From assembly GCA_016934605.1 (NCBI GenBank), contig JAFGSO010000491.1, positions 1-6,677 on the forward strand: a stretch of 6,677 nt of DNA, given 5' to 3'. The notes below the pieces were generated by a model. That model was not told the DNA's origin. It did no database searches and saw only the letters and a list, made by a program, of their open reading frames with translations. This DNA comes from Calditrichota bacterium. Its GTDB lineage: Bacteria > Calditrichota > Calditrichia > RBG-13-44-9. The position numbers and the translations under genes are program-made. This document shows, in pieces, positions 1-5,564 of the stretch (the first letter of the stretch is position 1; the number at the start of each line of letters is the position of its first letter).

Positions 1-299
1 GATTTTATCTTTTTGGAAGTACCAAGAATGCCATCGCCGGACCGGGAAGTGATATTGATATCATGATACATTTTCAGGGGACTGACGAGCAGAAAAAGGA
101 ATTGCAAACCTGGTTGGAGGGATGGAGTCTTTGCCTGGCAGAGATGAACTATCTGAGAACAGGCTATCGAAGCGATGGCCTTCTTGATATCCATTATGTT
201 ACAGATGAAGAGGTGCAGAAGAAATCCGGCTATGCAGTGAAGATAGGAGCAGTAACCGATGCAGCCCGCGAACTGCCCATGGGAAATGGGAAAGAATGA
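1..299 (+). CDS. Nucleotidyltransferase-domain protein, 3' end only (5' truncated by window edge)
   Basis: The reading frame is open from base 3 to the TGA at 297-299, giving 98 residues of a protein that begins outside the window. The fragment opens with Y-L-F-G-S-T and continues to G-P-G-S-D-I-D-I, the signature of the polymerase-beta nucleotidyltransferase fold: a Gly-Ser followed by two metal-binding aspartates (fragment residues 17 and 19). A later L-L-D-I-H (Asp about 62) fits the third catalytic carboxylate, so the active site looks intact. Such enzymes transfer a nucleotide from an NTP to a small molecule, RNA or protein; the substrate cannot be read here. The ATG at 63 lies just after the D-I-D-I motif and is internal, not a start. 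From memory, domains with this W-L-E-G-W-S-L-C-L stretch can sit at the C-terminus of larger PEP/pyruvate-binding proteins, which would be notable given the gene at the right edge, but that is inference. Confidence 0.8.
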   Translation, partial: FYLFGSTKNAIAGPGSDIDIMIHFQGTDEQKKELQTWLEGWSLCLAEMNYLRTGYRSDGLLDIHYVTDEEVQKKSGYAVKIGAVTDAARELPMGNGKE

Positions 300-455
300 A
301 GGATTGATTTAGTAGGCAGACAGCATCGACCATTTACAGCTAATCCTACCTGAGTATTGTTATGTAGCAGATAAAAATGATAACCTTCAGTGTCATTGCT
401 GTCCAAAATAAATAAGTTTTTCAAAAGAACTTACTGAAAAATGTGTCCTTTCAGA

Positions 456-506
456 CGGGGTTTTGATTTTTTGAAAACCGAAAACCCGGTCCGATTTTTG
501 TTTTTA
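456..506 (+). terminator. Possible intrinsic terminator downstream of the nucleotidyltransferase gene
   Basis: GGGTTTT (458-464) can pair with AAAACCC (481-487), and the second arm is followed after six bases by an ATTTTTGTTTTT tract at 494-505. The stem is short, the 16-base loop is large, and the T tract is interrupted and displaced. This is therefore a weak candidate, lying about 155 bases after the stop codon. Confidence 0.3.
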
Positions 507-768
507 AATACTGTTTAAAACAATTAAACAAGAAACCTTTTTTGGGACAAGGGTCAATAAATATAATATGTGAAATAATGTTTTTTAATTACGCATAAAT
601 ATATCTTGATTCAATAATAATATAATATTAATTTAGTTTAGTTATATTGAACTAACGAAGCCTTTCGAAGACAATAACAGATATTTTTGAATGAGAAATC
701 ATTTGGTGGCTACGGAAATGTCCAAGAAAATAAGAATAGATTTCAATGAATATAAAGAAAAAACCGGT

Positions 769-895
769 CTTTCCTCACAATATCTGGCAGGAAATTTTCA
801 TGTAATCATGTTGGATATTTTTTACTTTCAAATTCCAAAAAACATGTAAAGCGTGGGACTTGTCGATAAAGACAGGTCTTTTATGTGAGGGAAAG
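769..895 (+). other. Possible branched RNA structure upstream of the oxidase (candidate UTR element or small RNA)
   Basis: Three nested pairings fit one fold. CTTTCCTCACA (769-779) pairs with TGTGAGGGAAAG (884-895), leaving one bulged G. Inside it, CATGTT (808-813) pairs with AACATG (841-846). Also inside, GACTTGTC (857-864) pairs with GACAGGTC (871-878) through a GATAAA loop with one G-T wobble. The last hairpin is followed by TTTTA and could itself resemble a weak terminator. The arrangement suggests a three-way junction, but pairings of this size also occur by chance in AT-rich DNA, and I recognise no known RNA family. Confidence 0.25.
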
Positions 896-983
896 TTTGT
901 CTGGAGAAACGATATAATAAGACTCAATCTCAAAAAAATGTAAATTTATTCGGTTAAATAACAAAATAAACCTGAAACCGGTA

Positions 984-996
984 TAAAGGAGGTGAT
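984..996 (+). promoter_or_regulatory. Extended Shine-Dalgarno-like sequence with no gene attached
   Basis: TAAAGGAGGTGAT is a 13-base perfect complement of the usual bacterial 16S rRNA 3' tail (ATCACCTCCTTTA). No usable ATG follows: the next in-reach codons give only trivial frames, namely CTG-AAG-TAA at 999-1007, or GTG at 992 running six codons to the TAA at 1010-1012. The oxidase start lies about 120 bases downstream and has its own ribosome-binding site. The element may be a ribosome standby site, a leader-peptide signal or a relic; no role is proven. Confidence 0.4.
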
Positions 997-1037
997 ATCT
1001 GAAGTAACATAATAGATTTATACAAGTATGGTTATAT

Positions 1038-1054
1038 GTCCTTTAATAAAGGAT
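1038..1054 (+). repeat. Small perfect hairpin in the oxidase leader
   Basis: TCCTTT (1039-1044), AAT loop, AAAGGA (1048-1053), plus a closing G-T wobble. It sits between the orphan Shine-Dalgarno and the real ribosome-binding site. Its TCCTTT arm is also complementary to AAAGGA in both of those sites (985-990 and 1103-1108), so alternative pairings are possible. Confidence 0.4.
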
Positions 1055-1103
1055 AATATTTTTAATTAATTTTCCATATTGGACAATCTAATCTTTAGAT
1101 AAA

Positions 1104-1109
1104 AAGGAG
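1104..1109 (+). promoter_or_regulatory. Ribosome-binding site of the oxidase gene
   Basis: AAGGAG lies 8 bases before the ATG at 1118, ideal spacing, and it fixes the start immediately before the signal peptide. Confidence 0.8.
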
Positions 1110-1117
1110 ATTTATAT

Positions 1118-3283
1118 ATGAAAAACAGAAATCTGATAAAGATTTTCGGCATTTTACTAGTGTTCTCTTGGAGCTTTGCTTTTGCTCAGACACCAGTGCT
1201 TCTGGATGCTGTTGCCCACCCAAAATTCGTCAATCCTCTTAAGAACGCCCTTGATCCTGATTTTATTTTTCAACCCGTTATGCCCGGTGGATCTCACTAT
1301 GAAGTGGGAATGCATCAAATTGATCAATCCCTCGGTTTAGTAGATCCTCTTACTGGTGTCCCTTTAGTAACCACCGTATGGGGTTATGGTACTGCACCTG
1401 GATTTCCAAATGCTACATTTCCCGGTAGAACGTTTGTCGTTCAAAGAGACCAGCAGATTACAGTACAATGGACGAACAATTTGGTGAATCCATCCACTAA
1501 TAATCCTTTACCACATTTATTACCTGTAGATAACACATTACACTGGGCATTTTCTCTACCAGGATATACCTGGAATACATATTTACAGCATGGTGTTCCA
1601 GTGGTTCCGCATGTTCATGGTGGCCACACAGAATCGGACAGTGATGGCTTACCTGAATACTGGTGGACTCCAGGAGAGAGTATTAAAGGCCCACGATTTA
1701 TAAAAAGTCTTTATACTTATGATAATGACCAGCCTGCCGGAACTATGTGGTATCATGACCATGGTCTGGGAATTACCCGTCTGAATGTATATGCGGGTCT
1801 GGCTGGATTTTATATTATCAGAGATGGAGAGGATACCGGAACATGGTCTAATCCGCTGGGACTACCTGCTCATCCATATGAAATTCCACTTGTAATTCAG
1901 GACCGCCTGTTCACCACCGATGGTCAGCTGTTCTATCCGACAACTGATCCTATGCTTCCTCCGGGTGCTCCGGATCCAAGTGCTTTACCCGAATTTTTTG
2001 GGGATTTTATTATTGTGAATGGGCAGGCCTGGCCTGTAGCCAATGTTGAGCCACGTCTATACAGGTTAAGATTTCTCAATGGTTCGGATTCACGTTTCTA
2101 TGAGATGTTTTTTGCTACAGATACACCCATCTTGTTTAATGTAATAGGAACAGATAATGCATTATTGGGGGCACCTGTTCCAATTGATCGTTTGACTTTC
2201 GGACCGGGTGAAAGATATGATGTGCTGGTTGATTTTTCCGCATTTGCGGGTCAGACCATTATCCTGAGAAATAATGCCCGATCTCCGTTTCCCAAAGGAG
2301 CGACTGTAAATCCGAAAACAGATGGACAGATCATGGCTTTTACAGTTAGTACTACTGTCAGTGACACAAGAAATAACAGTATTCCTGCAACATTACGTCC
2401 CGTGTTGCCTATAACCGATCCGGTTGTAACAACCAGAAAATTAGCATTGTTTGAAGGTTTTGATTCATACGGTCGTCTTCAGCCAATGCTCGGAGTTGCA
2501 GAACCAACATCAGATGTTGACGGCAACCTGGTTGATGGAAGTTTACTCTGGGATGAAATGCATTATGCAATTACCGAGAATCCTGGATTAAATGAAGTGG
2601 AAATCTGGGAAGTATATAACGCCACAGCAGATGCACATCCGATTCATTTGCATCTGGTGAGTTTTCAGATTCTTGGAAGGCAGAAATACAAAGCAGATCT
2701 TTTACCCAAGACTATGACTGCTCATGATGGTTCTGTCTCGAACGGTTTTACACTTGCCAATATAAGATTGATCGGAAAACAGAAAGCAGTTAATCCTGAA
2801 GAATCAGGCTGGAAGGATACTGCTATTATGTATCCGGGTGAAGTAACTCGTATTATTGCAAAATTCGATAGGCCCGGTCGGTATGTGTGGCACTGTCATA
2901 TTCTTTCCCATGAAGATCATGAGATGATGCGACCTTATCATGTAGGTCCATTAACTGCCGCGGATAAGAGGCAGCAATTGGCGGATGCAAAGCTTACCGT
3001 ACCGGCAAAATTCTCACTGGAACAGAACTATCCTAATCCGTTCAATCCGACTACCGATATCCGCTTCTCTCTTCCGGAGGCGGCTACTGTGGAATTGAAA
3101 GTATACAACTCCCTTGGTCAGGAAGTGATAACGCTCGCCAGGGGTAATTATGAAGCCGGTGAGCACAGCGTCACCTGGGATGCCCGCGATAATAATGATA
3201 ATCGGGTCTCCAGCGGTATTTATATCTATAAACTGACATCCGGGAAGTTCACCGAACAGCGTAAAATGATGTTGCTGAAATGA
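1118..3283 (+). CDS. Secreted CotA-like multicopper oxidase with T9SS type A sorting domain
   Basis: A 721-residue three-cupredoxin oxidase that takes electrons from a substrate (phenols, metal ions or bilirubin-like compounds in this family) and reduces O2 to water. Residues 1-23 form a signal peptide with likely cleavage at A-F-A|Q. All copper motifs are present: H-V-H-G-G-H (165-170), W-Y-H-D-H (211-215), H-P-I-H-L-H (507-512) and H-C-H-I-L-S-H-E-D-H-E-M-M (592-604). Type 1 copper ligands would be H507, C593, H598 and M603, an axial methionine as in Bacillus CotA; trinuclear-site histidines are H165, H167, H213, H215, H510, H512, H592 and H594. The W-Y-H-D-H...T-R-L-N-V-Y-A-G-L block closely resembles CotA/bilirubin oxidase. 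Cupredoxin domains lie at roughly 90-236, 255-412 and 435-612. Residues 632-721 are a T9SS type A sorting domain (F-S-L-E-Q-N-Y-P-N-P-F-N-P, ending K-M-M-L-L-K), so export to the cell surface or medium is expected. It appears monocistronic, with its own terminator. Substrate is not predictable. Confidence 0.95.
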   Translation: MKNRNLIKIFGILLVFSWSFAFAQTPVLLDAVAHPKFVNPLKNALDPDFIFQPVMPGGSHYEVGMHQIDQSLGLVDPLTGVPLVTTVWGYGTAPGFPNATFPGRTFVVQRDQQITVQWTNNLVNPSTNNPLPHLLPVDNTLHWAFSLPGYTWNTYLQHGVPVVPHVHGGHTESDSDGLPEYWWTPGESIKGPRFIKSLYTYDNDQPAGTMWYHDHGLGITRLNVYAGLAGFYIIRDGEDTGTWSNPLGLPAHPYEIPLVIQDRLFTTDGQLFYPTTDPMLPPGAPDPSALPEFFGDFIIVNGQAWPVANVEPRLYRLRFLNGSDSRFYEMFFATDTPILFNVIGTDNALLGAPVPIDRLTFGPGERYDVLVDFSAFAGQTIILRNNARSPFPKGATVNPKTDGQIMAFTVSTTVSDTRNNSIPATLRPVLPITDPVVTTRKLALFEGFDSYGRLQPMLGVAEPTSDVDGNLVDGSLLWDEMHYAITENPGLNEVEIWEVYNATADAHPIHLHLVSFQILGRQKYKADLLPKTMTAHDGSVSNGFTLANIRLIGKQKAVNPEESGWKDTAIMYPGEVTRIIAKFDRPGRYVWHCHILSHEDHEMMRPYHVGPLTAADKRQQLADAKLTVPAKFSLEQNYPNPFNPTTDIRFSLPEAATVELKVYNSLGQEVITLARGNYEAGEHSVTWDARDNNDNRVSSGIYIYKLTSGKFTEQRKMMLLK

Positions 3284-3310
3284 TATCCTGAAAAAGAATT
3301 TATTATTTGT

Positions 3311-3347
3311 AACGCCGGAGTATTTTGTCTTACTCCGGCGTTTTTTA
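3311..3347 (+). terminator. Strong intrinsic terminator after the oxidase gene
   Basis: A 12-base-pair perfect stem (AACGCCGGAGTA at 3311-3322 with TACTCCGGCGTT at 3331-3342), an 8-base loop (TTTTGTCT), then TTTTTT from 3341 followed by more T-rich sequence. It begins 27 bases after the oxidase stop and separates it from the next operon. Confidence 0.93.
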
Positions 3348-3369
3348 TTTTTTCATTATTCACCATTTC

Positions 3370-3398
3370 TTGCTTTAACAAATTATTAAAATTATTTT
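3370..3398 (+). promoter_or_regulatory. Candidate promoter of the SRPBCC-glycosylase operon
   Basis: TTGCTT (3370-3375) and TATTTT (3393-3398) are 17 bases apart, matching sigma-70 spacing with partial consensus. TTATTTTG at 3392-3399 also comes within one base of the Bacteroidetes -7 motif TAnnTTTG. The position between the terminator and the ribosome-binding site is right for a start of transcription near 3405. Confidence 0.35.
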
Positions 3399-3417
3399 GA
3401 TCCTAAATTTCTCTCAT

Positions 3418-3424
3418 AAAAGGA
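3418..3424 (+). promoter_or_regulatory. Ribosome-binding site of the SRPBCC gene
   Basis: AAAGGAG ends 7 bases before the ATG at 3432, which supports that start just ahead of the membrane segment. Confidence 0.75.
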
Positions 3425-3431
3425 GAATTCT

Positions 3432-4007
3432 ATGAAATTTTTAAAAATAGTTATTTTTGTACTTATTGCGATCATTGTCCTGCTGCTCCTGGTGGCTTTA
3501 TTTCTTCCCTCCAAATATGATATTCAGCGTTCTGTGGTGATGGATTGTCCGCAGGGAAATACGTTCAACCTGGTTGCTGATTTTAATAACTGGCTAATGT
3601 GGAATCCCTGGACACAGATAGATACCACCGCCGTGAGTGAAGTAGCCGGTCCCGTTGGAGAAATTGGTTCTTCCTGGTCATGGAGCGGTGAAATGGTAGG
3701 AACGGGCAGCCTCACTATTACTGAAATTGATTCCCCCCGATATATAAGTTCTGAACTGCGGTTCACCCAGCCACGGGAGTCGGTTGCTGAAGATATATGG
3801 ATATTTGAAAAGACATCTGAAGGTACTCGGGTTACCTGGCGAAATGTCGGGAATTTGAGCTATCCCGTCGAGCGATATTTAGGGCTGTTTCTGGAAAATT
3901 CAATACTGGGACCAACCTTTGAAAGAGGACTGCAGAATTTAAAGAATCTGTGCGAAGAAAAATATCTGATGGAACAATCAGTCCCGGAAGGGGATGAACT
4001 TCAGTAA
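3432..4007 (+). CDS. Membrane-anchored SRPBCC (START-like / polyketide cyclase-like) family protein
   Basis: 191 residues. Residues 3-26 form one strongly hydrophobic helix, probably an uncleaved N-terminal anchor. The rest fits the SRPBCC ligand-binding fold: a short strand (Y-D-I-Q-R-S-V-V-M), then the typical helix-loop with F-N-N-W-L-M-W-N-P-W (about 51-60), successive beta strands containing W-S-W-S-G-E-M and I-W-I-F-E, and a long C-terminal helix (about 146-178) that would close the cavity. Members bind hydrophobic ligands or lipids, and many have no known function; no catalytic residue can be assigned here. The gene is followed after 8 bases by the glycosylase gene, so the two are almost certainly co-transcribed, but the family gives no obvious link to DNA repair. 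Anchored SRPBCC proteins of this size are usually annotated polyketide cyclase/dehydrase or hypothetical. Confidence 0.85.
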   Translation: MKFLKIVIFVLIAIIVLLLLVALFLPSKYDIQRSVVMDCPQGNTFNLVADFNNWLMWNPWTQIDTTAVSEVAGPVGEIGSSWSWSGEMVGTGSLTITEIDSPRYISSELRFTQPRESVAEDIWIFEKTSEGTRVTWRNVGNLSYPVERYLGLFLENSILGPTFERGLQNLKNLCEEKYLMEQSVPEGDELQ

Positions 4008-4015
4008 GAATATAA

Positions 4016-4585
4016 ATGAAGATACTCTCACGGCAATTCTATTCCAGAGATCCGTTGGAAGTGGCCCAGGAGCTGATTGGAAAGATTCTTGTGCGGCAAC
4101 TTGACGATGTTATATTGAAGGCGGTTATTTCGGAAACGGAAGCCTATCTTGGAGAGAATGACAGTGCCTCTCATGCCCGTAACGGACCCACAACTCGCAA
4201 TCTGCCGATGTATGGATCAGCGGGATTCTCTTATGTATACTTCGTGTATGGCCGGTATCATATGCTGAATATCGTAACCGAGCGGGAGAACGAACCCTCG
4301 GCTGTTCTGATTCGGGCTGCTAAACCGCTCCAGGGAATCAGGAAAATGACTGAATTTCGAAGTCATCCCCGCGGAAAGCTGCTGGATGGACCAGGCAAAA
4401 TATGCCAGGCGTTGAATATCGATAAATCTCTGAATAATTGGGACCTCACCTGTGGCCGGAAACTCTGGCTTGAAAATTTCATGGATGTTCCGGCAGAAAT
4501 GATAGAAAAAGCTCCCCGCATAGGTATTGATTATGCAGAAAAGAAAGACCGTGAAGCGCTTCTGCGGTTTGTCTTGTATGAGTAA
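4016..4585 (+). CDS. DNA-3-methyladenine glycosylase (AAG/MPG family)
   Basis: 189 residues, a typical length for bacterial members. This base-excision repair enzyme cuts the N-glycosidic bond of alkylated or deaminated purines such as 3-methyladenine and hypoxanthine (EC 3.2.2.21 family), acting in the cytoplasm without a metal. Signature blocks are in order: E-T-E-A-Y-L-G (40-46), with E42 as the water-activating glutamate (human AAG E125) and Y44 and H53 matching human Y127 and H136; R-N-x-x-M-Y-G (61-67); Y-V-Y-F-V-Y-G (73-79); N85 in H-M-L-N; and L-L-D-G-P-G-K (122-128). The ATG at 4016 is forced by an in-frame TAA at 4013-4015. It has only a poor Shine-Dalgarno and begins 8 bases after the upstream stop, so translation may depend on coupling to the SRPBCC gene. 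No key residue is missing. Confidence 0.95.
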   Translation: MKILSRQFYSRDPLEVAQELIGKILVRQLDDVILKAVISETEAYLGENDSASHARNGPTTRNLPMYGSAGFSYVYFVYGRYHMLNIVTERENEPSAVLIRAAKPLQGIRKMTEFRSHPRGKLLDGPGKICQALNIDKSLNNWDLTCGRKLWLENFMDVPAEMIEKAPRIGIDYAEKKDREALLRFVLYE

Positions 4586-4595
4586 AACATTCAAA

Positions 4596-4662
4596 GGATA
4601 CTGGATATAGGATTCAGTATATTGATGGATTTCTGAATCCTGATTCCTGAATCCTGGTTCCT
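4596..4662. repeat. Seven-base-period repeat array in two opposing orientations
   Basis: Three tandem heptamers GGATACT, GGATATA, GGATTCA fill 4596-4616. An isolated GGATTTC follows at 4627-4633. Then four tandem heptamers TGAATCC, TGATTCC, TGAATCC, TGGTTCC fill 4634-4661. The second set is the reverse complement of the first set's pattern, so AGGATTCAG (4609-4617) can pair over 9 bases with either CTGAATCCT at 4633-4641 or the copy at 4647-4655. It lies between convergent genes. Neither strand has a following T tract, so an ordinary intrinsic terminator is not supported. Confidence 0.7.
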
Positions 4663-4689
4663 CGCTAAAATTACTCTTTTACTGTTGTT

Positions 4690-5550
4690 CTATATCAGAT
4701 CTCTATGGGCCATTTCCGGCTCTTCTGGATTAAAGCGCACCACAGCCAGCTCCGGTCCATCATGAGCAGCCGAATACAGATGAGTCCGACCAATCCTGTC
4801 ACGCCATTCACCGGTCATCTCGGTGGATTCATGAACATGTCCGTGCAAACAGAGCAATGGTTGCCTGTTTTCGATGAAACGGCGAATTGCGATGCTGCCT
4901 ATGTGAACATCCAGAGGAGCATGATCCACCATTTTCCCATCCAGCGCCGCACGGTCAAGATGTGTTTGATAAGGAGGTGAATGAAAAAGAAAAATGGATC
5001 GGCTCAGATCCCGGTCTTCAGCCAGACTGTTCAGATCCCTTTCAATTGTAGAATAGCGTTTTTCTTCATCAGAGACCGGGACAGTTCGGAATCCTTCTTC
5101 CGGTGAAATACTTCCCGGATCCACAAATCGGGAAACATCATATTTTTCCCAGTCTTTTAACTGAAATGGACTTGGTGGAATATATGAATAGCCAAAAACG
5201 GTAAAATCCCGCCAGTCAATACTTCGGAAATTTATATAATGCCAGAAACCATGAGCTGACAGTTCCAGAATCGATGCTTCCTGAAATCGGGAATCATCAT
5301 TGCCCAATATCAAAAAGATGGCCGGATAAAAATCTCCGAGCTCATCTTTTATTTTTTCAAATTCAGCCAACAGATATCCATGAACAAAATCCCTGTGGCC
5401 GATTTTAAGGGAATGTGTTGAAAGGTGTTCATGGGGAAGCAGATCGCCACCCAAAAAGACTGCATCCGGCTTTTCTGAAAGAATCAGATTAAATAATTTT
5501 TGATATCGATCCAGGTGACCATGGAGATCCGAGACGAATATACAATTCAT
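4690..5550 (-). CDS. Calcineurin-like metallophosphoesterase
   Basis: 286 residues, cytoplasmic (no signal peptide). The five metallophosphoesterase blocks are present in order: D-L-H (D8, H10), G-G-D (D36), G-N-D-D (N84, D85), F-H-S-P-P (H190) and H-G-H-V-H (H236, H238). These residues bind two metal ions and hydrolyse phosphoester bonds; the substrate could be a nucleotide, protein or other phosphoester and is not evident. About 100 residues between blocks four and five carry an extra acidic, charged stretch (roughly 125-185). The ATG at 5550 is the only sensible start: an in-frame TAA lies 18 bases upstream and the D-L-H motif begins at residue 8. No Shine-Dalgarno is visible in the 14-base gap after the upstream gene, which suggests co-transcription and perhaps translational coupling with the PEP-binding protein. 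Confidence 0.92.
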   Translation of the reverse strand: MNCIFVSDLHGHLDRYQKLFNLILSEKPDAVFLGGDLLPHEHLSTHSLKIGHRDFVHGYLLAEFEKIKDELGDFYPAIFLILGNDDSRFQEASILELSAHGFWHYINFRSIDWRDFTVFGYSYIPPSPFQLKDWEKYDVSRFVDPGSISPEEGFRTVPVSDEEKRYSTIERDLNSLAEDRDLSRSIFLFHSPPYQTHLDRAALDGKMVDHAPLDVHIGSIAIRRFIENRQPLLCLHGHVHESTEMTGEWRDRIGRTHLYSAAHDGPELAVVRFNPEEPEMAHRDLI

Positions 5551-5564
5551 AGATCGGAATCCGG

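Larger units (their letters stand above)
300..1117. other. Long AT-rich intergenic region with no supported gene
   Basis: About 820 bases separate the nucleotidyltransferase gene from the oxidase. Hand counting of 541-660 gives 24 G/C in 120 bases, far below the flanking genes. I found no convincing coding frame on either strand. It contains a weak terminator-like hairpin near 456-506, a TATAAT at 562-567 and another at 913-918 (neither with a well-spaced -35 box), a TAnnTTTG-like Bacteroidetes -7 motif at 682-689 without a matching -33 box, possible RNA structure at 761-900, an orphan extended Shine-Dalgarno at 984-996, and the oxidase leader. It probably holds the oxidase promoter, but I cannot place that promoter with confidence. 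Confidence 0.75.

Noticed and set aside
319..403. GACAGCA (319-325) and TGCTGTC (397-403) inverted repeat enclosing a small AATGAT/GTCATT hairpin (375-396)
   Set aside because: The pairing is only 7 bases across a long loop, just after a stop codon, with no T tract or known RNA motif; not distinguishable from chance.
562..634. Several TATAAT-like boxes (562-567, 621-626) as promoters
   Set aside because: The region is about 20% GC by hand count, so such boxes are expected by chance, and no -35 box at proper spacing supports them.
691..849. A 52-codon plus-strand frame (starting M-R-N-H-L-V, with an internal M-S-K-K) in the long intergenic region
   Set aside because: No Shine-Dalgarno precedes either ATG, no recognisable domain is seen, the C-terminal half is low-complexity AT-driven sequence, and it overlaps the possible RNA fold. 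It could be a decayed gene, but there is no positive support.
4596..4662. Heptamer array as a CRISPR array or a standard bidirectional terminator
   Set aside because: Units are 7 bases with no spacers, which excludes CRISPR, and neither strand has a T tract directly after the hairpin.
4971..5106. Plus-strand AAGGAGGTG followed by ATG at 4981 and a 41-codon frame, antisense to the metallophosphoesterase
   Set aside because: The apparent ribosome site is the reverse complement of codons for the catalytic H-S-P-P-Y segment, the spacing to ATG is too short, and the peptide has no domain features. It is a coincidence of the sense coding sequence.
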